Origin: Bombella pluederhausensis
Lineage (GTDB): Bacteria; Pseudomonadota; Alphaproteobacteria; Acetobacterales; Acetobacteraceae
Reading direction: 5' to 3'
Assembly: GCF_026385525.1 (NCBI RefSeq)
Contig: NZ_JANIDY010000001.1
Location: 496,001 to 560,000 of the forward strand
Length of the DNA: 64,000 nt
Position numbers and translations under genes: made by a program. Numbering within the stretch: the first letter of the stretch is position 1; each line of letters begins with the position of its first letter. Shown here in pieces: positions 54,971 through 64,000 of the stretch. Below the pieces are notes generated by a model, which worked only from the letters and a program-made list of their open reading frames with translations, did not search any database and was not told the DNA's origin.

Positions 54971-55727
54971 AGAGCTCGCTCGATTCCTTGCGGGATGCCG
55001 GTGGCTTGACGTGTTTGACGACCGTAAAATTGCGCTTCATCAGGTCCAGCATGTCTTTCTCGGAGCCCCCCTGAAAGACCTTGGCAATGAAGGCACCGTC
55101 CTCGGCGAGAATTTTCAGGGCGAAATCAAGGGCATTCTCGGCAAGGGCCATGATGCGGATATGGTCCGTTGCGGCATGGCCGGTCGTGTTCGGTGCCATG
55201 TCGGACATGACGAGGTCTGCCTTGCCGCCCAGCATGGACTCAAGCCGTTCAGGCATGTCGGCTTCCATGAAGTCGCCTTCAATAATTTCTGCCCCCGGCA
55301 CCGGGTCCACGGGCAGAAGGTCCACGCCGATTACTGTAGCGGCACCACGCTTGACGGCAATCTGCGCCCATCCTCCCGGTGCGGCGCCAAGGTCCACGAC
55401 CCTGCTGCCGGGTTTGATGAAGTGGAAGCGGTCATCCATCTCCAGCAGCTTGAAGGCAGCCCGTGACCGCCACCCCTGTTGCCGTGCGGCAGAGACATAG
55501 GGGTCATTGAGCTGCCTATTGAGCCAGCGCTGCTGCGCTGGTGTACGTCCCCGTGCCTTGCGGAGCTTGACGGTCTGTGTTCGCAGGGTCTGCGATGTGG
55601 CGGCATCATCGGCTGTGTCCCGTGTACCGGGCGTGCGGGAATGACGCAGCGGCTTGCCGGGAATGCGTGGGGCCGTTGTACCGCTTTTGGAACGGCGGGA
55701 GGAAGGAGGCGTGTGTTTCGGACTCAT
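54936..55727 (-). CDS. rlmE: 23S rRNA 2'-O-methyltransferase RlmE
   Basis: Methylates the 2'-OH of U2552 in the ribosomal A-loop. The 263-residue protein has a basic N-terminal extension (SSRRSKSGTTAPRIP) before the RrmJ fold. The K-D-K-E catalytic set is visible: RSRAAFKLLEMD, SDMAPNTTGH, IAKVFQGGSEKD and SSELYVIATGF. VVDLGAAPGGWAQ is the cofactor loop. The frame is open to 55853, but the ATG at 55727 begins the plausible N-terminus. It is divergent from the DUF475 gene. Confidence 0.93.
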   Translation of the reverse strand: MSPKHTPPSSRRSKSGTTAPRIPGKPLRHSRTPGTRDTADDAATSQTLRTQTVKLRKARGRTPAQQRWLNRQLNDPYVSAARQQGWRSRAAFKLLEMDDRFHFIKPGSRVVDLGAAPGGWAQIAVKRGAATVIGVDLLPVDPVPGAEIIEGDFMEADMPERLESMLGGKADLVMSDMAPNTTGHAATDHIRIMALAENALDFALKILAEDGAFIAKVFQGGSEKDMLDLMKRNFTVVKHVKPPASRKESSELYVIATGFRGES

Positions 55728-55845
55728 GGCGCAAAAGATAAGCGTTAACCAGCCGTCTGCAAAGCCTGTCTTTTGTCTGGATGTGGCTGTTTGGTGCGTT
55801 TCTGTTGCTGTCTGGTCTTCTTTCCTTGTAAGGGGCGGGAAAGAG

Positions 55846-56907
55846 ATGAGCATGAAGGCTCAGTTTAGACGAACGGGACAGCTTTTGAGACAGTTTTACG
55901 CAGCTTTTGTTTTGGCCGCTCTGGCCCTGTGTGTCGGTGCCGCTCTGGGATATGGGCATACGCCCAGCCTGTATGGTGCCCTTATGGGGCTGGAAAGTGT
56001 GGCTATCCTGGCCCTGATGGAAACGGCTGAATCCATGGATAATGCCATTGTTGACTATGGCATTCTCAAGACCATGTCGCCCCGCTGGCAGAAGCGTTAC
56101 ATCAGCTGGGGGATGCCGGTTTCCGTGCTGGGGATGCGGTTCCTGTTCCCTGTGCTGCTGGTGGCTCTGGTGGCGGGGCTGTCGCCATGGCAGGCGGCTC
56201 GGCTCGCCATTATGGAGCCGCAGCGTTATGCCGCCATCATGCTGGGTGCAAAAGACATGATCTCTGCCTTTGGTGGGGCGTTTCTTCTGCTGATTGCGCT
56301 GAATTATTTTCTGGATGATGACAAGACTCATCATTGGCTCTCATGGCTGGAGCGACCGGCGGCCCGTCTGGGGGGCGTGTCGGCCCTGCCAGTTGGGCTG
56401 ACGCTGGCCGTCCTCATGTTTGTCAGCCGCCTGATGGGGAAGGGCCATGACCCGATGGCCTTCCTGTTCTGGGGCTGTGGTGGGGTGGCGGCCTATATTC
56501 TGGGTAAGGAAACGCTGGTCTGGCTGATCGGTGAGCCGGGCGCCTCCCGCATGGCCGCAGGTGGCGGGCTTTTGACCTTCCTGTATCTGGAGTTCATTGA
56601 TGCCAGCTTCTCATTTGATGGCGTCATTTCGGCCTTTGCCATCACGACTGATCCGGTTGTCATTGCGCTTGGGCTGGGCGTAGGGGCGATGTTTGTCCGT
56701 TCCATGACGCTTTCCATGCTGAAGACCAATGCTCTGGCTGAATATGTCTATGTGGAACATGGGGCATTTTACACCATCTTCATCCTGTCCCTGCTGATGC
56801 TGGTCAGTGTGCTGGTAGAGGTACCGGAGTGGGTAACGGGGCTTGTTGGTATCCTGCTGATTGGTGGGGCGTTTCTGGCCAGTGCGCTCCGGCGTCCAGT
56901 AAAATAA
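55846..56907 (+). CDS. DUF475 (TerC-like) integral membrane protein
   Basis: 353-residue protein with about 8-9 hydrophobic segments. The TerC-like acidic motifs embedded in membrane helices are ALMETAESMDNAIVDYGIL and LEFIDASFSFDGVISAFAI. DUF475 proteins are distant relatives of TerC/Alx, a group linked to tellurite resistance and manganese export in other bacteria. Those links are not shown for DUF475, and no other ter gene is present here. The ATG at 55846 has AAGGGGCGGG upstream; an ATG 6 bases later is equally possible. Confidence 0.85.
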   Translation: MSMKAQFRRTGQLLRQFYAAFVLAALALCVGAALGYGHTPSLYGALMGLESVAILALMETAESMDNAIVDYGILKTMSPRWQKRYISWGMPVSVLGMRFLFPVLLVALVAGLSPWQAARLAIMEPQRYAAIMLGAKDMISAFGGAFLLLIALNYFLDDDKTHHWLSWLERPAARLGGVSALPVGLTLAVLMFVSRLMGKGHDPMAFLFWGCGGVAAYILGKETLVWLIGEPGASRMAAGGGLLTFLYLEFIDASFSFDGVISAFAITTDPVVIALGLGVGAMFVRSMTLSMLKTNALAEYVYVEHGAFYTIFILSLLMLVSVLVEVPEWVTGLVGILLIGGAFLASALRRPVK

Positions 56908-56921
56908 GGAAAAATTTCTTT

Positions 56922-56946
56922 ATTCCCCTTGCGCTGTAAGGGGAAT
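56922..56946 (+). terminator. Hairpin after the DUF475 gene
   Basis: ATTCCCCTT and AAGGGGAAT form a perfect 9-bp stem with a 7-base loop, 15 bases after the stop. No T run follows, so termination efficiency is unclear. It also precedes the tRNA-Gln pair. Confidence 0.45.
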
Positions 56947-56976
56947 GAGGCTAGAACCCCCTCAGCAAACGCCGCT

Positions 56977-57050
56977 TGGGAGATAGTTTAGCGGTAGAAC
57001 TACCGGCTCTGACCCGGTCAGCCCTGGTTCGAATCCAGGTCTCCCAGCCA
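56977..57050 (+). tRNA. tRNA-Gln(CTG), copy 1
   Basis: 74 nt with encoded CCA. The acceptor stem TGGGAGA pairs with TCTCCCA, the anticodon stem ACCGG/CCGGT holds the loop CTCTGAC (anticodon CTG), and the T-arm is CCTGGTTCGAATCCAGG. Identical to the copy 40 bases downstream. Confidence 0.93.
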
Positions 57051-57090
57051 TTTTCATGGTGAGTTTGCACAAGGGGGAAGCCCCACCGCT

Positions 57091-57164
57091 TGGGAGATAG
57101 TTTAGCGGTAGAACTACCGGCTCTGACCCGGTCAGCCCTGGTTCGAATCCAGGTCTCCCAGCCA
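57091..57164 (+). tRNA. tRNA-Gln(CTG), copy 2
   Basis: Identical 74-nt repeat of the preceding tRNA-Gln(CTG). CCGCTT precedes both copies, so the duplicated unit includes a little 5' flank. The pair is probably transcribed together and processed. Confidence 0.93.
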
Positions 57165-57279
57165 TTTTCTAAACAAAATATTAAGCTACTGCCCGCATAT
57201 GTTCGGCATGGATTTGCGTGGTTCGCTGCATCGCTGTAAGCAGGGAACTCCCTGACCAAGGCTGAAATGTGGTGAGACT

Positions 57280-58668
57280 GTGGCTGTAAAAATTTCTTCC
57301 GATCTGATCGCACGTTATGGCGGCAACCTGCCACGCTATACCAGCTATCCAACAGCGGTCAGCTTTTCGGAAGCCATAGGGCCGCAGGAGGTAGCAGGCT
57401 GGTTGAAAGCGCTGCCACCGGAGCAGTCCGTTTCACTCTATTTCCATATTCCTTTCTGTGATGAGCTGTGCCGCTTTTGTGCCTGCAATACGGCTGTCAT
57501 GAGGCAGGAGGAGGGGCGGGAAGCCTATGGTGAGCTGCTTCTGGATGAAATGCGTCGTATCGTGGCTCTGGTCGGGCGGGGGCGCGTGGTTCGGCATCTT
57601 CATTTTGGGGGTGGTACGCCGACAACATTGCCAGAATTTGCCCTGCGGAAGGTGATGGCTGCCGTGCGGGAACAGTTCCAACTTTCCGATGATGCGGAAG
57701 TGGCGATGGAAATGGACCCTCGCCATGTGCCGGATGGTATGCTGCCCCTTCTGGCAGAGCTTGGTTTTAACCGCATCAGCTTCGGTGTGCAGGATTTGAA
57801 CCCTATCGTGCAGGAGACATGTGGGCGTGTTCAGTCTTATGAGCAGACCTTGTCCTGCGTTCAGCAGGCTCATGCGGCGGGTGTGCATGGGGTGAATATC
57901 GACCTTATCTACGGCCTTCCTTATCAGACGGTTGAGAGTGTTCAGGACACGGCTCGGCGCATTGCGGGGATGAGGCCGGATCGTCTGGCTGTCTTTGGCT
58001 ATGCTCACGTGCCGTGGAAGCAGAAACGCCAGCAGCTTATTCCGCAGGATTCCCTGCCTTCATCCGAGGAGCGGGTGCAACAAGCTGCCATGATCGATCA
58101 GGTGCTGGTGGAGGCGGGCTATAAGCCCATCGGGCTGGATCACTACGCCCATTCCGAAGATGCTATGACCCATGCCTATGAGGCTGGTACGCTGCATCGT
58201 AATTTTCAGGGCTATACGATTGATTCATCACCCGTTCTGATAGGGATGGGGGCTTCGGCTATTTCCATGACGCCTGATGGTTTTTATCAGAATATCCCTT
58301 CCACAGCGGCCTATATCCGGGCCTTGAAGGAGCAGGATGGTCTTCCCATTGCGCGTGGCGTGTTCCGAACAGAGGATGACCGTTGGCGGGGGAAGGTGAT
58401 TGAGATCATCATGTGTCAGTCTGGCGTGGATCTGACGCCTTATATTCCAGAAGGGCAGAGTCTGAGAGAGGCTTTTGCTGAGGAACTGGAAGCTTTGCGA
58501 TCTTTTGAAGAAGATGGGTTGCTCCAGTGGAATGGTAACAGGGTGAGTCTGACAGAGAAGGGGAAGCCTTTCCTGCGGCATCTGGCGGCTGTGTTCGATA
58601 CACGGCGTAAGGAGCTGGCTGCCGGAAGTAATGGCAAGCCTGCGCCCCGTTTCTCGTCATCCCTGTAA
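57280..58668 (+). CDS. hemN: Oxygen-independent coproporphyrinogen III oxidase
   Basis: Radical SAM enzyme that decarboxylates coproporphyrinogen III to protoporphyrinogen IX without oxygen. The 462-residue protein has NLPRYTSYPTA, YFHIPFCDELCRFCACNT (the CxxxCxxC iron-sulfur ligands), LHFGGGTPTTL, RISFGVQDLNPIVQ and NIDLIYGLPYQT. Presence of the full HemN N-terminus and the long C-terminal domain argues against the HemW-like chaperone. It starts with GTG at 57280, with GGTGAG just before it; no ATG is near. No clear FNR-type site was seen upstream. Confidence 0.94.
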   Translation: MAVKISSDLIARYGGNLPRYTSYPTAVSFSEAIGPQEVAGWLKALPPEQSVSLYFHIPFCDELCRFCACNTAVMRQEEGREAYGELLLDEMRRIVALVGRGRVVRHLHFGGGTPTTLPEFALRKVMAAVREQFQLSDDAEVAMEMDPRHVPDGMLPLLAELGFNRISFGVQDLNPIVQETCGRVQSYEQTLSCVQQAHAAGVHGVNIDLIYGLPYQTVESVQDTARRIAGMRPDRLAVFGYAHVPWKQKRQQLIPQDSLPSSEERVQQAAMIDQVLVEAGYKPIGLDHYAHSEDAMTHAYEAGTLHRNFQGYTIDSSPVLIGMGASAISMTPDGFYQNIPSTAAYIRALKEQDGLPIARGVFRTEDDRWRGKVIEIIMCQSGVDLTPYIPEGQSLREAFAEELEALRSFEEDGLLQWNGNRVSLTEKGKPFLRHLAAVFDTRRKELAAGSNGKPAPRFSSSL

Positions 58669-58769
58669 GAGGACGCACCACGGGTCTGATTTCCTTTGCC
58701 TATATATGCAGAGTGCGTTATGAAACCCTGCCAACAGCTTAATGATCCGGTTATCGGGGATTAGGCTGA

Positions 58770-60302
<1,533 letters not shown>

Positions 60303-60322
60303 TTGGCTTTAAAAGGTCATTT

Positions 60323-60345
60323 TTTCCTTTCCTGATGAAAGGAAA
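60323..60345 (+). other. Hairpin between guaB and rsmB
   Basis: TTTCCTTTC (60323-60331) pairs perfectly with GAAAGGAAA (60337-60345), loop CTGAT, 17 bases before the rsmB start. No T run follows on the plus strand. It may partly end the guaB transcript or affect rsmB translation. Confidence 0.4.
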
Positions 60346-60362
60346 CAGAGTAGGCGGGGGCC

Positions 60363-61676
60363 ATGACCCCCGCTGCTCGTCTTTCTGGTGCGATTGATCT
60401 GCTTTGTGCGATCCAGAACGCACCACATCGTCCGGCTGATGCCGTAGCTAATAATTTCTTTCGTGAACGCCGTTATATTGGTGGTGGTGATCGCAGGGCC
60501 ATCTCCACGTTAGCGTGGGATGTTCTGCGGGCATGGCGGCGGCTGCACTGGCATCTGCGGGCGGATTTGCGTTACCGGGCTGAAGATGTGTCGCCTCGGC
60601 TGCTTTGTGCGGCCATGCTGCATTTTGTCGGGCAGCCTTTGTCTTCCATTCAGGCTTTGTTCAGTGGTGAGCGCTACGCACCAGCTCCTTTAAGCGAGCG
60701 TGAGATGATCATGCTGGAAGCTCTTGAAGGTCAGGATATCAGCAGCGAGAAACAGTCTCTCCCTGTTCGGCTGGAATATCCTGATTGGCTGCATCCTTAC
60801 CTTGAAGAAGATTTCGGCGATCGGCTGGAAGATGAAATGCGTGCCCTCATGGGAGCGCCTTCACTGGACTTGCGTGTGAACCTGCTTAAGGCCACGCGGG
60901 AGGAGGCCTTACGCCGCCTCAAGAGGGAAGGGCTGCATGGTGAAGCCACCTCCCTTTCACCATGGGGCATCCGTCTGGAAGGGCGTCAGCCTGTCACAGC
61001 AGCGGCTGTGTTTCAGGAAGGCATGGTGGAGATTCAGGATGAAGGCAGCCAGCTGATTGCGGCAGCCGTTGATGCCCGACCGGGACAGAGACTTCTGGAT
61101 TATTGCGCCGGAGCCGCTGGAAAGACGCTGGCTCTTGCCATGACGATGGAGAATAAAGGGCAGATCGTTGCCTGTGATGTCTCCCGTGTGCGGCTGGATG
61201 GCGCTACGAAACGTCTGCGCCGGGCGGGCGTGCATAATGTGACCCGTCATCTGCTGAGCGAAGGCGATAAATGGGCCAAGCGGCGGGAAGGGCAGTTTGA
61301 GACGGTTCTGGTGGATGCGCCCTGTTCTGGTACGGGGACATGGCGGCGTAATCCAGATGCCCGCCTGCGTTTGACGGAAGACGATATTCGGGAGCTCTGC
61401 GTCAAGCAGGCGGCCATTCTTGATATTGCGGCCCGTCTGGTCCGTCCGGGTGGGAAGCTGGTTTATGCGACCTGCTCTCTATTGGGTGTTGAGAACCAGA
61501 AACAGATTGAAGCCTTCCTGAAAAGACAGGAGCAGTACAGCCTGCTGCCTGCCGAAAAACGGTCAGCCCTTCTGCCGGAGGCTCTGCGTCAGGAAGCCAT
61601 GTTCTCTCTGACCCCTCATGGTTTTGGAACGGATGGTTTCTTCGTGGCGACTATGGAAAAAGCATCACAGGGCTGA
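60363..61676 (+). CDS. rsmB: RsmB-type 16S rRNA m5C methyltransferase
   Basis: S-adenosylmethionine-dependent cytosine-5 methyltransferase of the RsmB/NOP family. The 437-residue protein has an N-terminal NusB-like helical part, then QDEGSQLIAAAVDARPGQRLLDYCAGAAGKTLALA (cofactor site; residues 222-256). The two family cysteines are in DAPCSGTGTWRRNPD and VYATCSLLGVENQ. It is likely to modify C967 of 16S rRNA, but other NOP-family targets are possible. The ATG directly follows GGCGGGGGCC. Confidence 0.87.
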   Translation: MTPAARLSGAIDLLCAIQNAPHRPADAVANNFFRERRYIGGGDRRAISTLAWDVLRAWRRLHWHLRADLRYRAEDVSPRLLCAAMLHFVGQPLSSIQALFSGERYAPAPLSEREMIMLEALEGQDISSEKQSLPVRLEYPDWLHPYLEEDFGDRLEDEMRALMGAPSLDLRVNLLKATREEALRRLKREGLHGEATSLSPWGIRLEGRQPVTAAAVFQEGMVEIQDEGSQLIAAAVDARPGQRLLDYCAGAAGKTLALAMTMENKGQIVACDVSRVRLDGATKRLRRAGVHNVTRHLLSEGDKWAKRREGQFETVLVDAPCSGTGTWRRNPDARLRLTEDDIRELCVKQAAILDIAARLVRPGGKLVYATCSLLGVENQKQIEAFLKRQEQYSLLPAEKRSALLPEALRQEAMFSLTPHGFGTDGFFVATMEKASQG

Positions 61677-61700
61677 CCCTGTAACATTCTGAAAATGAAT

Positions 61701-61740
61701 ATCCCCGTTTGGTGGAATGAAATGTCTGCCAGACGGGGAT
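61701..61740 (+). terminator. Probable terminator after rsmB
   Basis: ATCCCCGT pairs with ACGGGGAT, with an inner TGG/CCA stem, 25 bases after the rsmB stop; only a short T-rich tail follows. Confidence 0.45.
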
Positions 61741-61843
61741 TTGTGCATTTATCATAAAAATGACTAATATTTGATCGAAGCCTGCCGCCTTCATGATGTC
61801 GGAGCAGGCATGTCCTGGTTTGGATGGAGGAAATACGCCCCTT

Positions 61844-63694
61844 ATGGCCTATGATGTTCTCTTTGGTCTCGTGCTGACATTTGGGGCTGGCATGCTGGCG
61901 CAGTGGGTTGCTTGGCGCCTGCGTCTGCCGGCCATCGTGCTGCTTTTTGCCATGGGGCTGCTGTTTGGCCCCGTGCTGGGGTGGCTCCATCCATCAGAAA
62001 CATTAGGTCATGCGTTTCGTCCTCTGGTCTCCATGCTGGTGGCGCTGATCGTCTTCGAGGGCGGTATGGTGCTGGATATCCGGCAGCTTCGGGAGGCAGG
62101 GCAGGGCGTTGCCCGCCTGACAATGGTTGCCCTGCCGATCAACTGGCTGCTGGGGTCTCTGGCGGCTCATTATGTTGCCAGATTGGAATGGGGAACATCC
62201 TTTCTCTTTGGGGCGATCATTGTGGTGACGGGGCCAACGGTGATTCTGCCGCTTCTGCGGAGCTCCAAACTACGCCCCCGTGTAGCGGCCTTCCTACGAT
62301 GGGAAGCCATTGTTAATGACCCGCTGGGGGCCATTCTGGCGGCCGTGGTCATGCAGGCCATGCTGCTGCATGTGGACCTTCACAAGCAGTTTTTCTTTGC
62401 CCATACCCTGCCGGATATGATGGTCGCCGGAGCGGTTTCCATTGCAGCGGGGATTTTGCCTGCCTATTTGCTGCGCTACCTTTTCACACGGGACCTGATG
62501 CCAGAGCTGCTGAAGGTGCCTGTGATGGTGACGCTGGCTCTCATCATCTTCGCTGCCTGCACGATGGAGATGGAAGGGGCTGGCCTGATTGCCGTAACGG
62601 TCTTCGGTATGATGCTGACCAACCTGCATCCTCCCGGTATGAATGAGCTGAAGCGGACCAAGGAATCCCTTGTCACCCTGATGGTGTCTGTCCTGTTCAT
62701 TCTGTTGACGGCGGACCTGCATCGTGCGGCTCTGGCCAGACTCTCGGTGCCCATTCTGTTGCTGACGCTGGTGGTGCTGTTTGTGGTGCGCCCTGTGGGG
62801 ATTTTCCTCTCCACATTAGGTACGACCATGAGTTGGCAGGAGCGTCTTTTTGTCGGCTGGATCGCTCCACGTGGGATTGTGGCGGCGGCTGTGGCTGGAG
62901 CGGCTGGGATTAAGCTTTCCGAGGCGGGTTATGCCTCGGCAGACCTTGTCATGCCGGCTGTTTTTGCCGTGATTGCTGTGACCATGATCTGCCACGGCTT
63001 TTCTCTTGGTCCGCTGGCCCGGAAGCTGCATCTGACATTGTCCAATGAGCCAGCCCTCGTCATTCTGGGAGGGAGTGCGTGGTCGTCTGATCTGGCTGTT
63101 TGTCTGAATGAGGAAAAAGTACCCGTGCTGGTGGTGGATACAACAGCGCAGGACCTTATGACGGCAGCCAGAAGGGGCGTGCCGGTTCTTAAGACTGAAC
63201 TGCTCTCTGCGGCAGGACAGGAAGCGCTGGAGGAACGCCCTGCCGACTATCTGATCGCTACGACAGGGGACGCTATCTATAATGGAATGGTGTGCGGACA
63301 TCTGGCGCCTCATATGGGGCGGGAGCGTGTCTATCAGGTTAGCCCCGGCGTAGCCCGGCTGGACCTCTATCGTGGCCTGTCTCGGGATGCCCGTGGCAAG
63401 GTGCTGGGTGAACCGGGTTGGAATTATACGTTCTTTGACACGCTGTTCAGTCGTGGCTGGCGTTTTTTCAGTTCTACTGTAACAGAAGCGACAATCGAAT
63501 CGTTCGAGAAGGAAGAAAACCGGATAGACATTATGATTATCCGGCGGGGGACAGGTATTTTCATTCGTTCCGCAGAGGATAGAGCACGGACAATGCCTGT
63601 CGTGGGAGACCTTGTTATTTCCATGAAGGCACCAGAAACGCGTGATGTGGAGTTAGACCCAAAAGAGGACACAGAAATGCGTGAGGGGAATTAG
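61844..63694 (+). CDS. CPA1-type sodium/proton antiporter with nucleotide-binding-like tail
   Basis: About 616 residues. The N-terminal 390 residues hold some 12 membrane segments of the cation/proton antiporter fold. They include FEGGMVLDIRQLRE, VTGPTVILPLLR, the ND pair in WEAIVNDPLGAIL expected to bind the ion, and GWIAPRGIVAAAVA. The C-terminal 200 residues resemble a TrkA-N/RCK nucleotide-binding domain (VILGGSAWSSDLAVCLNEEKVPVLVVDTTA), but with GGSAWS in place of the usual glycine-rich loop, so binding may be altered. I start at the ATG at 61844; GGAGG lies 13 bases before it. An ATG at 61793 extends the frame. Confidence 0.85.
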   Translation: MAYDVLFGLVLTFGAGMLAQWVAWRLRLPAIVLLFAMGLLFGPVLGWLHPSETLGHAFRPLVSMLVALIVFEGGMVLDIRQLREAGQGVARLTMVALPINWLLGSLAAHYVARLEWGTSFLFGAIIVVTGPTVILPLLRSSKLRPRVAAFLRWEAIVNDPLGAILAAVVMQAMLLHVDLHKQFFFAHTLPDMMVAGAVSIAAGILPAYLLRYLFTRDLMPELLKVPVMVTLALIIFAACTMEMEGAGLIAVTVFGMMLTNLHPPGMNELKRTKESLVTLMVSVLFILLTADLHRAALARLSVPILLLTLVVLFVVRPVGIFLSTLGTTMSWQERLFVGWIAPRGIVAAAVAGAAGIKLSEAGYASADLVMPAVFAVIAVTMICHGFSLGPLARKLHLTLSNEPALVILGGSAWSSDLAVCLNEEKVPVLVVDTTAQDLMTAARRGVPVLKTELLSAAGQEALEERPADYLIATTGDAIYNGMVCGHLAPHMGRERVYQVSPGVARLDLYRGLSRDARGKVLGEPGWNYTFFDTLFSRGWRFFSSTVTEATIESFEKEENRIDIMIIRRGTGIFIRSAEDRARTMPVVGDLVISMKAPETRDVELDPKEDTEMREGN

Positions 63695-63820
63695 TCTTTT
63701 GTAATGGATAGGGCTAGTATGGTCCTGTTTTGTAACAATGATCCCCTAGTCTCGTCCTGAGATGGTGCTGGTGGGATAGGTGAGATTTTAACATACTGCT
63801 ACGGACAGGATTTCTGAAAC
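63695..63820 (+). other. Intergenic region before the response regulator
   Basis: 126 bases with no terminator or known regulatory motif. It presumably carries the promoter of the partial regulator gene, and GGACAGGA 10-17 bases before that start may serve as its ribosome-binding site. Confidence 0.3.
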
Positions 63821-64000
63821 ATGAATGCTCATCACTCAATACTGATTGTTGACGATGATGATGCCTTGCGTCCTCTACTTGCTGAGCAGCTGGGGGATGA
63901 TGGAGTGTACCGGGTTGAACAGGCCGCCACTCTGACAGTCGCAAAAGAAGTCATGGAACGGCCCGGTGGACGGATTGATGTTATTCTGCTGGACGTGAAT
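63821..64000 (+). CDS. Response regulator receiver protein, 3'-truncated by window edge
   Basis: The first 60 residues run to the end of the window. MNAHHSILIVDDDDALRPLL carries the acidic Mg-binding cluster, and LLDVN holds the phosphorylated Asp of a CheY-like receiver domain. The sequence to that point resembles the OmpR class, but the output domain is outside the window, so its type and the partner histidine kinase are unknown. Confidence 0.88.
   Translation, partial: MNAHHSILIVDDDDALRPLLAEQLGDDGVYRVEQAATLTVAKEVMERPGGRIDVILLDVN

Noticed and set aside
56951-57352. A repeated ORF reading GWETWIRTRADRVRAGS on the minus strand
   Set aside because: It is the antisense of the two tRNA-Gln genes, a common false protein call.

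Overview
The window looks like chromosomal DNA from an acetic acid bacterium (Acetobacteraceae, Alphaproteobacteria). This is inferred from the hopanoid block (hpnL, hpnA-C-D-E-shc-G), the lysA/DUF4175 pair, the protein sequences of the housekeeping genes and a moderately high GC content (roughly 55-60% by eye). Genus cannot be fixed from sequence alone. About 50 protein genes are packed on both strands, mostly as short co-directional runs with overlaps or gaps of a few bases. The only clearly accessory stretch is about 11.1-18.2 kb.

Layout. 1-4.3 kb: polyphosphate kinase (5' end cut by the window edge), exopolyphosphatase and a CDP-diacylglycerol diphosphatase. 4.3-8.3 kb (minus): lysA and a large DUF4175/TIGR02302 membrane protein. 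8.5-8.7 kb: two identical tRNA-Arg(ACG) genes. 8.8-10.9 kb: a small lipoprotein and guaA. 11.1-15.7 kb (minus): a three-gene operon of a lone Phd/YefM-type antitoxin-like protein, a type III Mod methyltransferase and the Res helicase-nuclease. 15.8-18.2 kb (minus): an MFS exporter translationally coupled to a broken gene that I read as a DIT1/PvcA-like isonitrile synthase (two frameshifts and one stop). 18.3-20.6 kb: SH3-domain protein and pyruvate kinase. 20.7-29.7 kb: prephenate dehydrogenase, then the hopanoid genes from squalene formation to cyclisation and the first side-chain enzyme.

29.8-36.3 kb: rpsB, tsf, recO, parC and cls. 36.3-45.4 kb: an EEP-family hydrolase, metC, comM, serA, hisN, kdsB, pheA, dapA and smpB, mostly amino-acid and LPS-precursor synthesis. 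45.5-52.2 kb: a double cold-shock-domain protein with an AT-rich leader, recG and mfd. 52.2-54.1 kb: flavohaemoprotein hmp facing an NsrR-like Rrf2 regulator, with a palindrome between them that fits an NsrR operator. 54.1-56.9 kb: an OCH1-like glycosyltransferase, rlmE and a TerC-like DUF475 protein. 57.0-57.2 kb: two identical tRNA-Gln(CTG) genes. 57.3-63.7 kb: hemN, guaB, an RsmB-type rRNA methyltransferase and a CPA1 antiporter. The window ends inside a response-regulator gene.

The observations most worth a second look are the decayed isonitrile-synthase gene coupled to an intact exporter, the antitoxin-headed type III restriction operon with a candidate operator, and the hmp/nsrR palindrome. 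No CRISPR array, insertion sequence, integrase or rRNA gene was seen. No stretch above 300 bases lacks a gene or gene remnant.
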